A stretch of DNA of 64,000 nucleotides from Triplophysa rosa (lineage: Eukaryota; Chordata; Actinopteri; Cypriniformes; Nemacheilidae), in assembly GCF_024868665.1 (NCBI RefSeq), contig NC_079904.1, positions 20,013,591-20,077,590 on the forward strand, read 5' to 3'. The translations under genes were made by a program, and so were the position numbers. A model generated the notes under the pieces. The model saw only the letters and a list, made by a program, of their open reading frames with translations. It was not told the origin of the DNA and did no database searches. Below, piece after piece: positions 48,097-60,927 of the stretch. How positions within the stretch are numbered: the stretch's first letter is position 1; every line of letters starts with the position of its first letter.

Positions 48097-48457
48097 AGCG
48101 GCAGTCCGCAAGTTCTTTTGAGTAAAAATGAGCTAAAAACAATTACTGAGCAAGTACACGAAAGAACGGTGTTTAAAACTGTGTCACTACCCTTGCTGGA
48201 TTCACCACGGAAAGCTTGTAATAATGGTTTGTAATTTGCCCTGTGGGTCGACTTTTCCGGAGATCCTTATATGGTGTCTTTCGTCTGTGCGTCATTTCGT
48301 CACAGAACGAAGAGGATCCGGCTGCTAGCCGCGCATGGATGCTGCGAGTGACAGGCGGTTTATAGCGTGTCCTCACAACTGCTGGGTAGGATTTCATACA
48401 ACGTTTAGTATTATTTATGGCGGCGTTTAGTACTTTTACTTTGAACGCCTAGCATTA

Positions 48458-49069
48458 GCCGGGTTTCCATCCAAAGTTGCGAATTTAGCTTATAAGCAAA
48501 ATTGGAATATCGCATAAAACATTTTCGAATAAGCACCGTTTCCATCCAAATAGTCGACCGTCACTTCCTAACAAACTGCCACTAAATATCAGTAAGAAAA
48601 GTAAGAGAAGCCACTGAATATAATGATTTTCATATAGAATAATTGCGCAAGCAGACGATTACGAAACACAATAAATGCGGTGCTTTTGTGGATGCCTGCT
48701 GTTTGGGAAACACAGTCGTCACAGTTCTAAGAGGCAATTACAGAAACACTTGATGACTTTGCTCAGGCATTTAAGAATGACCGTAACAACATTTCTCATG
48801 CTGTGTAACGAGATCAGTTCTCTGGTTAGTCAGGTTACGCCGTCTCATAGTGCAATTACGTGACTTTTTGGAGGAATTTATTCAGCAAATGCGTTTCCAT
48901 CTCTCATTATTTGCATTAACCCTTTTTCGCAAAAGTGAAAAACCACCTCAAGCGAGCGTAAAAACTTTTTGCGAATTAAGGGTTTTTAATTCGAAATTGG
49001 GCGTTTCCATCACTCGTTTCTGATGCAAAACTTCAAAATGCGAATAAAACCAGAGTGATGGAAACCCAC
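48458..49069. mobile_element. MITE nested in the TTAA element, TTA target site
   Basis: Ends GCCGGGTTTCCATCC and GATGGAAACCCAC are inverted repeats. TTA flanks both sides (48455-48457 and 49070-49072), and comparison with copy 1 of the host element shows the uninterrupted site. A TWA-type 3-bp duplication fits PIF/Harbinger. No transposase. Confidence 0.75.
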
Positions 49070-49398
49070 TTAGTGTTGACATCTGGGGATTTGTGAAAAA
49101 CAAGAACGAACGAACTGATGACAGTTTACAAAGAAACAGGGAATGTGATCGGACAAGAATTAATATTGGCAAGGCATTTCATAGGTGGCGTGAACTCCGT
49201 GATCTGAAAGGATTGTAAACGGATGCAGACATTGCTTTATTTCTTCTGAACAGGTAAGACATTTCAATAGATAACACAAAAACCGTAGCGCACTTGTTGT
49301 GTTAATACAGACGGGTACAGTTTCATCGGTTGTTCTTTCTCTCTTTGTTGTTCATTATGATAAATGTAATTTAAACCCTATTCGCCCGGGATTAGTAG

Positions 49399-50218
49399 TA
49401 GGGATGCACCGAATCTAACATTCTTGGCCGAAGCCGAACATGATGTGAAACACTTGGCCGAAGGCCGAATAATACCGAACACCGAACATGGTTTTTGCAT
49501 TTCTTCTATTTATTAAGCTATTTTTTTCACTATTGCACAAACTGAATAGTCAAAATTTGCTTTTAAAAATTTGTCTTGCTTTTCAATAAAATACAATACA
49601 ACTTAATATAAAATTGAGCAAAACAAAATACATTAAAACAAAAAATTTAATAGCCTATATTAATTAGGCCTATAACTGACTGGTAAAAGAATGTAATGTA
49701 AGTTACTCTGTACCCCTACAACAAAACAGTTAATTAAAAAGTGTCATTCCACATTAGGCCTATAAACTAAAAATACGAATAAACTAAAACTGTTGGATTA
49801 TTATAGGCTACGTTGCAAATGATTTTAAGAAAAAAAAACATGAACGGCAATTCTGACTGATGCTGACTGACAACCATATCAGTTCACGTCTCTCCTCCAA
49901 ACTCCGCCCACAGAAGCTGACTGTTCTCTGGTGCACTCGTGGCCGGGATGCACAGAGATTACTTTGACAAGTTGTTTAGTACACGGAACTGTGTGCGCGC
50001 GACCACTGTATGATGTCAAAGGATGTCGCGAGCGGCGGGCTACTGTCAGACAGCCCGCTCCCGTCTGAAGTACACAAGTTACCGACCGGTAAAGACGCTT
50101 TCATTCGGAAATTTACTTCCGTGCGGCAAGTCCCGTGCTGTGTCTTTCTCTGACACCTTAAAATGCTCCACACACACACTGCCAAAATGTTTGCGGCATT
50201 AATAAAGCCGTTCTCTCA

Positions 50219-50252
<34 letters not shown>

Positions 50253-50393
50253 GCTGGTTGCTAGTTGATCGTTTCTCGAGTCATGTTCGGTAAAATTTTC
50301 GGCCATTTCACATATTCGGCCGAATACCGAACATGCGTTTTTTGCTATTTTCGGCCGAATATATTCGGTGGCCGAACATTCGGTGCATCCCTA
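49399..50393. mobile_element. hAT non-autonomous element, GGATGCACCGAA family, copy 2
   Basis: Ends TAGGGATGCACCGAATC and ATTCGGTGCATCCCTA are inverted repeats with a perfect 8-bp duplication ATTAGTAG (49391-49398 and 50394-50401). The interior, including a CT microsatellite at about 50220-50250, matches the family member at 11299-12229. It sits inside the TTAA element. Confidence 0.93.
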
Positions 50394-50950
50394 ATTAGTA
50401 GGCTTTATCTGGGGACTCGATGTGATTTAGAAATACCTCCCCACATCTGTATTTCATTAGCACGGACAAGTGAAGCCTGTGATTTTACTCAAATTTACGG
50501 ACTTATATCCCGGATATGATGGCAAGGCTTTGCATATAGTATAGTTTGTAATGGTGTTAATGATTTATGACCGTGCCTGTCAGCATTTAAGACCCGCGTT
50601 CGGGGATCTTCTGTCCGGTTCGCGTTACGGGAGTTTCCATGAGAAATAACAAAACTGGAGACTCCCGGTCAAAACGGCAGTGTTGGCAGCTCCATTTGCG
50701 CCATTTGTTTCTGTTTATGTTCTTATTTGTTTCGTGTTATATCATCTGCCATGTTATCTGTGTTTATTATGCGCTACTGATGTACAGTGACCACCAGTGT
50801 CACAGGCCACGACTCAAAACATCAGACTCATCCGCGCAGTTGAGCAGTGCCGAATCACAACTCACGTAAAGAAATACCTCCGCACATCACCTGCAGTAGC
50901 AATTACAAACTGAGATGGCGACAAAGAGGCCAATCCTACGGACTGCCGCT

Positions 50951-51120
50951 TTAAAACTTGATCATTGCCATGATGTTGGAAATTAGATTTTTTTATTGTT
51001 TTAACCATTTCCTTGTATTCCTTGCCATTTTGTATTTTGTGTAGCTCAACAGAACTATATTGCACATCATAACTATATTCTTTGGTTTTATCCATTGTGA
51101 TGAATGATTATTTGGGCTTT
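50951..51120 (-). mobile_element. Tc1-like transposon relic, second part
   Basis: AACTTGATCATTGCCATGAT onwards continues the relic broken off at 48096. The opposite terminal inverted repeat was not found. Confidence 0.55.
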
Positions 51121-51414
51121 GTGTTACTTAATATTATTCTCCTGTGAAACAAGTCATGACTGGAGCGTTTCCCATACAATGCATTTACTTGGGCGGTCCG
51201 CCCAGATATATTCATGGCCGCCCAATTATATTTGCCGTCACATTTTGTAATTTTTATCCATCGGTGGTAATGACTGTATCTGTGATCGATTAACTAGTGG
51301 ATAAACAGTGCTTCCGCATCTTTCTTTCCTGACTTGTTCAATGTGAGTAGCGCGTGGCCGCGTACGCGTCCTCTTCCGTGTTCGCATGCACTCACTTCTG
51401 ATGAGCTCCATCCC

Positions 51415-51900
51415 AGCAAACACAGAACGTTCCCCTAACGTTATTTTTTTGGGAACCAAAAAATAACGTTCTAAGAACGTTCTTTTCAGGTTTTATTTCT
51501 TTTTTGCAACCAGAAAATAACGTTCCCAGAACGTTGCAAACTGGTTTTTAAAATGACCAGAAAATAACCGGAAAGTAACGTTCCCTGATGGTTATTTATT
51601 GGTAATTTTTTTTAAACCAGAAAATAACCAGAAAATAATGTTCCTTGATGGTTATCTATTGGTAATTTTTTTAAACCAGAAAATAACGTTCTCTGATGGT
51701 TATTTGTTGGTTGTTTTTTTAAACCAGAAAATAACCAGAAAATAATGTTCTCTGATGGTTATTTATGGTTATTTTTTGCAACCAGAAAATAACCAGAAAA
51801 CAACGTTCCCTGATGGTTATTTTTGGTAATTTTTTTGCAACCAGAAAATAACCAGAAAACAATGTTCCCTGATGGTTCTTTTTTGGTTCTTTTTTAATGG
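51415..51900 (+). repeat. Tandem array of AACGTT / CCAGAAAATAACC units
   Basis: After CCCAGCAAACACAGAACGTT, units such as AACCAGAAAATAACCAG with GTTCCCTGATGGTTATT recur about seven times with variable spacing. This is a known type of fish tandem repeat with internal inverted symmetry. It has no coding content. Confidence 0.85.
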
Positions 51901-53130
51901 TAAAAATAGTAAAAACTGGTAAACGTCAGTGACGTGCAATCCAGAAATTATAATATCACATTAACACATGTTAAACTGACCAAATGAAATTAATAAATGT
52001 GCCCTTTAATGGCTGAAAATAATAAACTAGTTAAGCTTAATGAAAATACAATCATATACAGTATATCCATGTGTATTTCTTTAGTGTGGTTGTCTGTTAC
52101 TGTATTTGCGTGCGCTCGAGCACGTGCATTCTCCGCTCTGCCGCGCACTCCCGTCATTTAAAAATTAACGGTAATTTCGTTTTAGCTCACCCACTAACAC
52201 ATTCGTTTAGCGGTTTATTTATTTTAATTTTTTATTTAAAAACGTACAGATTTGAGAGTAAACTTATATTTTGTGATTTTCGATTGACTTGACACAGACC
52301 ATCAACAAACCATGATATAAGGACTGAAACTCAGGGCTTTTTAATGTTATATCTAAAGACGGAGCCGCGCTATACTTCTGTGGTGGGACAAGAATATTGT
52401 TAGCCTGAAGATAATTAAGTGTTTATTCTTCTGTCAATAAAAATCTGCTTTAAATGTTGTGTTGAAGTCATTGGTTATTTTATTTCAATATCTATAATGT
52501 CTATAAAAACAACATGTTTTTTCTGCTTATAATTTATTGAATTTATTTTGATTGGAAAATTGCTGTTCCCTATTTTTTGTCATTAACAAAACAGAGGAAA
52601 AGTCTCCCTAGATTCATGAATTACTTGGCCACACCCCAAACCATGTGACCAGTAAGCAGTCCTCCCAACCAGGATCACATGGTGAGTGGATAGACTTTAA
52701 TGTTTAAAAAAAATGCTGCAAAGCCAGAATTGTCGAGGTTGAATTGTCAATACTGAAACAATTTGTCACTACCGAATCAACTGACTGTTTCGTTATTGAC
52801 ATGTTTGATTCTGTAGCGATATTCAATTCATTATTTTATTTATAATAAATCATAACATTAATATTTTTGCATACACTAATATTCCCAAAAGTACAGTCAG
52901 AGGATCAGGGATGGGCCTATATGGATACATTTACATTTAGGCATTTAGCAGACGCTTTAATCCAAAGCAATTTACAAGAGGTGTTACAACCACACTTTTA
53001 AAATACTCGTTATAGGAAGGGGTGAGCAACATAAAAAGGACACGCAAGATAAAAGAGCAAGTTAACTTTTTACTAGGGCTGTACAGCCCACATGTCACCT
53101 TAAACAGCAGGCAAGAAGTACAATAAGAAA
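51901..53130. other. Intergenic, nothing recognised apart from a reverse SINE tail
   Basis: AT-rich, no exon. GGCATTTAGCAGACGCTTTA at about 52937 is the complement of the fish SINE tail. No LIM-domain coding segment was seen. Confidence 0.45.
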
Positions 53131-54710
53131 TTATAGCTGCAAAGCAGCGATCATGGGCCCAAGCTATCAGCGCAACTGTAACCCTGGTGGCATCAGGAAA
53201 ACTGTGGACAGCGGGCACCTGCATTTACAGTAACCCTAAGGCAGTCTGGTTTTAAGGGATACAGTAATGAAAGGGTTACATTTTACAGTATGTGCATTAG
53301 TTACTGTGCCATGAACAGTGAACATTTGTATTAACTAGCATTAACAAACATTAATAAGTACTGTCAAAATATATTGTTCAGATTTAGTTCTTGTTATTTA
53401 ATGCATCAACTAATGTTAAAAAAAATGATACCTAATTTTAAAGAGTTACCAAAATGTACCAACATGATCAATAAGCATTTTTAAATTTCTAAGATCTATA
53501 AGCATTTAGGAAATGATTATATAAATCTAGATGACCAGTACTTGCATATATTAACTTATGCAATGTATTTGTTTGTTTATCAGTCTAACTATTGCAAACA
53601 GCAGAAAGAGGAATAAGCTTAAAAGGTTTCTGATCCTCCATCTGGTGGAAACCTTGGTATTACAGCCTGAAATGCAGTCGAAATATGTACTAGTTTTCAT
53701 TTTATTTTAGCCATAGAGCATTGTAAATTCATAATACTAAGCATGGTTCATGAGAATGACTTGTCCACCATATAAAGCGTTTTGAAAAGTGTTTCAATAA
53801 TGCATTTTTGCTTTTTTACTGTTACTTTAAAAAATCACCATGGCAACACCGTTTGAGATATCCAAAATCCATTTGCAATTCACTAGCTTCAATATTTTGC
53901 CATCACGTTGACAAAGCATGTTGTGAATTGCATGGAGCTTGTATCTCCCAAAATCTACCTTCAGACCAAAATAGCTGACTTCCTGTTGATTGTAGCTAAT
54001 GACTGCAAATTAGAAAGTTGTCCAGCTAGATAGAAGAATATATGCACCGAATTTGGTGACTGTAAGAAAAACAATCCCCCCCACTTTTTTCAAAAGGTGG
54101 TGCTATAGAACGCCTGACTGATGCCTATTTATGAGCTTTTGCCAGTGTCTAACTATCATCAGTTCTGATGTGTGTGTCAATTTTCATGCAATTATAAGCA
54201 TGTTAAGTGCTTTAAAAACACCTTAAAAAGAATATTCAAGTTACGTTGCCATGGCAACAGTATTTAAGAAATAAAGAATCCTTTCTCAGTTTCACATCTG
54301 CCATGTTTTGACATTATGCAGGGGATGTGTGAAGCAAATCAGGTAAAAATAAAATGCTGATTTCAAAGCTATTAAAAAATGACACACTTCCTTCTGCCAG
54401 TTGGTGGTGCTACAACTTTGACTCATAATAGTCACATTTATGTGATCGGCTGCATAGAATGTAAAAACTGCTGAATTTGAATCAAAATGAAAGCATGTAT
54501 GAGGAAGCTATACCGTTCGAGATATCAAAAATCTCTTCACAATTTTGCATCCCCAATGTCTTGAGATCAGGCAGTCGGGTGAAAATCCTAGGAGTGTCGC
54601 AAATTCCAGAGCATGTGCTTTTCAAACAACTGTAAATAGCTTATTTCCTGTTGGGTGAAGCATAGGACATGCAAAAGTTGTTTGGCTTGATGAGATCTAT
54701 GTGTGTACCG
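53131..54710. repeat. Long fish interspersed repeat with GGTGGTGCTA motifs
   Basis: GCTGCAAAGCAGCGATCATGG at the left, then repeated ACCATGGCAACA / GCCATGGCAACA and GGTGGTGCTATAG / GTTGGTGGTGCTACA segments mark a large, diverged, non-coding repeat. It resumes after the hAT insertion at 54713 and ends near 55340. Confidence 0.5.
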
Positions 54711-54712
54711 AG

Positions 54713-55092
54713 TAGGGCTGCAACTAACGATTATTTTGATAATCGATTAGTTTGGCGATTATTTTTTCCGATTAATCGATTAATCAGATATATGTAATTA
54801 CATCTTACATCAAAAAGTGTACTTAAGTACAGTACTCAAGTAAATGTACTTCGTTACCCACCTCTGAAATATATAAACCACCATATATAAACCACAAATT
54901 GGGTTTTACTAATATAATCTTTAATTTTGTCATTTAAAACACCTCTCCCCTTTAAACTTTAAAACTGCGCAGCTTGAAGAGATGTATGCAGAACACGTCG
55001 GACTTTAAAACTGCGCACCTCGCGTTGTTTCATTGACAACTAATTTCATTATCGATTATTATCGATTTTATCGATTAGTTGTTGCAGCCCTA
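54713..55092. mobile_element. Short hAT MITE
   Basis: Ends TAGGGCTGCAACTAACG and AGTTGTTGCAGCCCTA are inverted repeats with a perfect 8-bp duplication GTACCGAG (54705-54712 and 55093-55100). 380 bp, no coding capacity. It interrupts the long repeat around it. Confidence 0.95.
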
Positions 55093-55344
55093 GTACCGAG
55101 TTTCAGATTTATATATGTAAGTATATATGAGATATGCAGCAAGACTTTCGACTTTTTTACACGGGACGCTGTATAGGCCCTGTGCCACACCTGGGTCCCA
55201 GCCTCTGTTGTGTCCTAATGGCCACAGATTCTAACGTGTCTGCCCATTTTAAGAGTTTTTGAGCACGTTAAAGGCCCCAAAACATTGAAAGAGAAGAAGA
55301 AAATGAAATATAGCTTCAAGTACGGGGTCAATCCCTACAAGGGC

Positions 55345-58342
55345 ACAAAGGGAAATACATGTGGACATTTCTGATGATTAGTTTCTGCAAAGCAGATACT
55401 GTATGTAAAAGCATAAAGAGCACAATATGATTGCTTATAACTTTTGGTATCGTTGGACTCGGCAAGGACATGACTCCCACGAAAATCTGTTAACCGCAGA
55501 CAAAGTTATAGGCCTGTAAATATATTTCCGAAACTTTATGGGGGGGATACAGTACTCTCCCAGGGTATGGTGTTGATGACCCATACCGAATTTCGAAACG
55601 ATACGTTAATGCTAAGGATGTCCCGAGCCGATCGCAAAGATCACAAAATGGACCGGGTTGCACACACACACATGTCCGACACTGCCTCCCAGTCTGATCA
55701 TAAAACCAATACAGACTAACGTATACAATAACAGTTTAAAAAGCGACACCTCATGAGAGCGCCCTCAGCAAATAAAACCTACACTAGCAGACAGTAAACA
55801 GATTCACCAGCTAATAAACTGTGATTATAATAAATCTTAATATTAAACTGGTAACGTTACAGTGAACTAAACATATGGAACTGACTGTAGTAAATTTACC
55901 ATTTATCTGATAAAATGTCACTGTTATGCAGAATAACAGCAAATATGCACAATATGTTAAATTGAAGACTGACAAGTCAAAATCACTCGTCTCAAATTAA
56001 GTTCACATCAGCAACCAGAATGAATTGAAGCATGGCGGCCTATTAAATAATTTATTACTTACATTTTGATGATCAAATTACTTGATAACAAAGTCTTCCT
56101 CCTGTTGTTTTGACAACGTTTAACAGCTTTTCTGCGCGCACATTTAGAAAAATGATATGATTGGTCAGTCTTACTGTCACTTAAAATGAATCTCTCCCTT
56201 TGATTTACTGTAGTGTCAGCCAGCGGTATGCTAATTGAAGGCTCCCGACGTAAGCACACGTTCGACTTCTTGCAGGCTGCGCAGACAGCGTATGACATCG
56301 CAGAACTGCGACTGCTCTGTGATCTTGAATTGCTCTCGTGAGACTTGGAAATCTCACATGGACAGAGTCCCCATCGATCCAGAAAGTCAAATATACATAT
56401 ATAATAAGGAAAGTCGGCAGACTTTTATTGAAAAGAATATTTTGTTTTTTTAATAGTTTAAGTTTTTAAATATATATTTTTAGTAAATATCCAATAAAAA
56501 AATAAAAAAACCTCAGCTGGAGTTCGGTTCGTTGTTGCCCGCAGGAGTGATCTCTTTACAAACTATTTTTCACTTCTTTTGATTTCGCTTTTCAATATTA
56601 AAGTTTACATATCTAAATCGTAAAAGTTCCTCTTTTTGGCCGGATTACGTTTCTCCATGTCGCAAAATTTTATTTTTATTTTCAAAAGTTCTTAATTTAA
56701 GAGAATAGCGGGGTTCATCACTATATCGATAAAATACAGAGAACGACAGCGTTCGGATCACTGTCAGATTTTTTTTCCAGCTAGTGAACGATAAAACCTA
56801 CTGTCAAATAGTCTCTGGCGGATCTCTAATGTATGGCTATTGAGGATCGCGACACAGGTTTTATGTCAGAATTAAAGACTGTAGCAGACGCAAAGCAGTG
56901 TGTTTACGGCGGGATATTATATGTAATGCGTATGTCTGCGCAAGCTGGCAAAACATATGCTTTACATCCCGGACACGAGCACACCTTCATCAGCGCACCT
57001 TATCGTTATACTGTAGTTGTCATTTCAATGTGAACGGCCCTTTAGAGTCGATCTGAACATCATGACAGGGTTATCACAATCCTCTCACAAAAGACTAAAA
57101 AAAACCTACCTGTATATTCTGGGAAGAAACATTTCCTTCAGAAAGATTTAGCCAGTAAATTGATCTTATCTTATATTATCTTACAGAGACTAATATTCCT
57201 AACATGATAAATTCATTAGACATTCTTATAGAACAGAGTTCTATGAAAAGCATTTATTGACCACATATTAAAAATAATTAGTAACCAATTACATAATTAG
57301 GATGCATAAAGTTTATTTTATTGTGGTGTATAAAAGTGTATTTTGAGTCATAGCAAGTTGAAATGATATAGCACAACATTTTGACACATTGAAGTTCACA
57401 ATGTAGCCTACATTTCTTTAATGTAAAAGCACAACACATTTATCAATTACACAAAAAAAATACATTTTTATAGAATATGTAATAAATTTGAGGACATATT
57501 GTAACTATTACACACACACACACTATATTGTAAACATATTTTCTCTTTATACATTCTCTACCTTATGAACTGTAAGTACAAGTTGCTACTGTCTGTTTAT
57601 AATGTAAAAATATATCCTACAATTTACAAATTGTGGATTTCCTTTCATTGAAGTACACAAGAATACAGTCTCTCTAAACTTGGATAAAAATATGATAGAA
57701 AATGTATATTAAGTCACAATTTTAGTAGTTTATAAGTTGGAAATATTGTTTTTAATTCCCTGACTTCATGAACACAAACTCTGGAATAACTGGACAGTGT
57801 GTGCAGAATTATTATGCAAGTTCATACAATCACTTATAAATAATTATATACAAAATTAGCAGTAGTTTTTAAGATTGATGTAGTTTGAAATTGGTCAAAT
57901 GTGCTTGGGCAAAAAAATATAAAAATATCAACAGCACTGTAAGATCATTATACAGTATATATGTATATATATATACCCGTTAATTCACGCTTTCATTAGA
58001 TAGCAATGCTTTTTTCTTTTCACACTATTACAGACAATAAAATAGTTAAACTTGTGTGTAAAAAAGCAGATCATACATTAATGGCATTTAACCTAAAGGA
58101 AAAAAAACATTTTCACCAAATATAGCAGCGCCTGACTCTTATACTGAACATTTATAGTCAGTTATAAGTTATAAGATAAAAACATTGTGCAATTTAAGTA
58201 GTTTAATGTAAACTCTCTTCAGTAAAGTCTCTTACCATTAAAAGTTCCTGCAGTTTTAAGAGCAAACATATCACAGCTTGTCAAGATTGTATTATAAAAT
58301 TTACACAACAAAATAAAAAACATCAAAATTAAAAGTTCTTCG
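55345..58342. other. Intergenic and probable 3' flank of gpr63
   Basis: No exon was identified. The stretch just left of 58343 would hold the 3' untranslated region of gpr63 on the minus strand; it is AT-rich with several possible antisense AATAAA signals, so no single one was chosen. GCAGAATTATTATGCAAG (about 57812) is a short Tc1-like terminus. Confidence 0.45.
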
Positions 58343-59476
58343 CTATATCACAGAGCGATGCTCCCCGCACACATAAACGGCACTGGGACGGATACGTCTC
58401 TTAGTGTGGCCAGGCAGCTGAGGAAAGAACTTGAAGTACTTGGGCATTAGATCTAGGCAAGCATCACGAAACTTCTTGATTCGCCAGTAGTAGATCAAAG
58501 GATTCAGAGCTGATTTGAGGTAGCACATCCACAGTAACCATGTACTTATTTCAAAGAAGTTCTGCCTGTAGTAAAAGGTATGACTGAAGGTAGATAACAG
58601 ACTATAGGTGGCAAATGGAGCCCCGCATGCAGTAAAGACAGAGAAAAGAATAAGGATTGTGGTGAAGGCACGTGTTTTAAAGCTCATGTCAACGTTCATC
58701 TGAAAAGGCCTTTGTAGACTCATCAGACCCAGCTTGCTGGCCTGGCTGAGACAGATAGAGTCAGGATGGGAGTGAATGCGCAACGCGTTGTGGCGTAGCC
58801 TATTTAGGATCCCCATAAATGTGTACAGCATGACTAAAAATGGTACAAAGAAGAATACCATCATAATTAGTACTACATAGGCATGGTAACCACGCTCAAC
58901 TGTGTATCCAAAAACACACTGTGGTGCTCTGGGGGGGATGTATAGGGCAGGTTGTCCAATAGCAAGAGGGAAGGAAAGGCAGAACGATGTAGACCATGAT
59001 ACTGCGATCAACACTTTGGCTCTGCGTGGACTTAGTTTATCCTGCTTTTGCACAATGATCAGGAAGCGGTCCACACTGATAATAAGCAAAATAGCAACCC
59101 CCTCCAACACAAACATCCAGAAGAACATAGCTGAAATGCGGCAAAACACCTCTCCAAAGATCCACCGTGTGGTCACCATGGTAACTAGAGCAAAGGGCAT
59201 GTTGAGGACTGCTAACATCATATCAGCAAAGGCCAAACTGGCTAGCAAGATGTTAATAGCAGAGCGCATAGCGGCTCTCTGGTAAACCATCACACAGATA
59301 ACCATGTTGCCCAGAAAGGCAAGCAGCAGCACACAGATGATAACCAGACATAAAAACACTTGAAGGGGCAGGTTAAGCCCCTGAATGGGGTCCTGCCACA
59401 CAGTTGTGGGTGTTACATACTCAGCCAGTGTCCTGAAGTCTAGGGAGGTGTTGTCTTTTGTAGAGGAATTCTCCAT
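58343..59476 (-). CDS. gpr63: G-protein-coupled receptor 63, intact single exon
   Basis: A 377-residue class A receptor, orphan or lysolipid-type of the PSP24 family, in the plasma membrane. Seven membrane segments lie near residues 40-64, 73-97, 110-133, 153-173, 200-222, 270-293 and 310-330. Landmarks are N-glycosylation sites N3 and N9, GN in TM1 (GNMVICVMVYQ), LAFAD in TM2, C112 and C187 for the extracellular disulfide, DRF (136-138) in place of DRY, NPLIYY (325-330) and C340 for palmitoylation. TM5-TM6 loop IHSHPDSICLSQASKLGLM and tail RIRPSAVYVCGEHR identify GPR63 rather than GPR45. Human has 419 residues; the difference is in the N terminus. The start is the first ATG in the frame. Residue 285, tryptophan in the human CWAP motif, is glycine here. 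Confidence 0.96.
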   Translation of the reverse strand: MENSSTKDNTSLDFRTLAEYVTPTTVWQDPIQGLNLPLQVFLCLVIICVLLLAFLGNMVICVMVYQRAAMRSAINILLASLAFADMMLAVLNMPFALVTMVTTRWIFGEVFCRISAMFFWMFVLEGVAILLIISVDRFLIIVQKQDKLSPRRAKVLIAVSWSTSFCLSFPLAIGQPALYIPPRAPQCVFGYTVERGYHAYVVLIMMVFFFVPFLVMLYTFMGILNRLRHNALRIHSHPDSICLSQASKLGLMSLQRPFQMNVDMSFKTRAFTTILILFSVFTACGAPFATYSLLSTFSHTFYYRQNFFEISTWLLWMCYLKSALNPLIYYWRIKKFRDACLDLMPKYFKFFPQLPGHTKRRIRPSAVYVCGEHRSVI

Positions 59477-59479
59477 TCT

Positions 59480-60540
59480 CCTCTTATATCCGTTGACTGG
59501 GTCAGTTTCCCAGGCAGAAAGAGCAGAGGGGGCTAGGCTGCCCAGAAGCTACAGGTGGCCTAGTGGGGAAATAAAGTATCCTTCTTGCATTTACATTGTA
59601 AGGAAAGCTTGCTCAGTCAATATGAGAAGTCACTAGCCAGATGTGGCAGATCCTGGAGAAGAAAAAAAAGAGATGTCTTAATTTACAATGCAAAAAACAT
59701 ATGGTCAAACTATGTAACTATGTTTCCAAACATTTGTCACTTACTGAATGTTTGGGAATATAAATATGAATTAACACATTGTCTGTAAATGCACGTGGTT
59801 CGTTAACTAGACTGAACTTTGTGCTGCATGATACAAAAAAAGAATACTGTAAAAGTAATACAACCAAAATCTCCGCATATGGCAATCACGGCGCAGACTT
59901 TCAGAACTTGTCCTTCTCTGCACTGAAAGTAAGCGTGCGTGTCAGGAGGACGGAGAAAGAGTGTGCACAGAAAAAGGTGAAAGGGACTTTTTGACCAAGT
60001 TAAATGGTAAGATGCTTTATTGCATTCCTTCTTTACATGCGGTAAATAAAGTAACTTTATTGGTAGTTCATTGGTAATGAACGTGATGTATTCCCGTTTG
60101 TAAAAATGTATTCATTATTATCGAGTAGTTTTAAAAATAGCTTTGAGGTGAGATCTAGTCTAGTAAGTGCGACAGCATCGTTACGTGATGTTTAAGGAAA
60201 ATGTCCATTAATTTTACTATTTGTGGCTTGTGTTTAGAATATATGTTCCCTGCATTTCAGACATTTTGCCAATACACATTTATTTTGCACATTTGTGACT
60301 TGAATCTGGCTTATTTTTTTATTTATTTATTTATTATAAAAGGTATAATCTGTTCTAAAAAAATTCTGTGAATTAATCTTTGATTGTTTTTTTGGTGCAT
60401 CAATGTTGCACTGCACTTTGTGCTGTACCCTTGTTAACCACCTGGTGTCGTCCCCACATGCACGCACGCGATTCGACTATCAGTTGACTACAGGCAAGAC
60501 ATGACAATTCTGATTCCACTATGTAAATTCTTAGTCGAGG
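59480..60540. other. Upstream region of gpr63
   Basis: The 5' flank of gpr63 on the minus strand. No upstream coding exon was seen, and a non-coding first exon cannot be excluded. The stretch ends at the DIRS element. Confidence 0.45.
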
Positions 60541-60927
60541 ACACCCCTTAATTCATGTTCCCTTTCTGTCGGTCTCTCGACGTTGTGTCGAGCCGACAGA
60601 TGGGGTTCGTCCTTGAGAACCTATCGCTTCAGACTTCTTTAGAAAAGGCCAATGAAATTGGCGAATGAAATTTGCATGCCGGACTCCGCCCCCGGATATC
60701 CGGGTATAAAAGGGAGACGGCGTGCTGCATTCATTCACCTTTTTTTCTTCGGAGCCTTCACACTGATCGACTTTGAGACTTCAAACTCTACGCCAAATTA
60801 CTGCTGGAATCTTACGACGTGGTGCAGTGGACTGTCCCTTCCTGCAGCGACTTCCGCTGGGCGTCTCGGCAGTTCCAGAAGTGTTTTGAGTTTTTTTCTC
60901 TAAAAGAGCAAATTTCTCCAGCGTGGC

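Larger units (their letters stand above)
48097..50950. mobile_element. TTAA-site (piggyBac-like) non-autonomous element, copy 2, with two insertions
   Basis: Ends AGCGGCAGTCCGCAAG and ACGGACTGCCGCT are flanked by TTAA (48093-48096 and 50951-50954). It is the reverse-complement counterpart of 35059-36451; once the insertions at 48458-49069 and 49399-50393 are removed it has about the same length (roughly 1.25 kb). It lacks the repeat insertion that copy 1 carries. Confidence 0.88.

Noticed and set aside
58902..59285. 127-codon plus-strand frame inside gpr63
   Set aside because: It is antisense to transmembrane-coding sequence of gpr63 and has no independent support.
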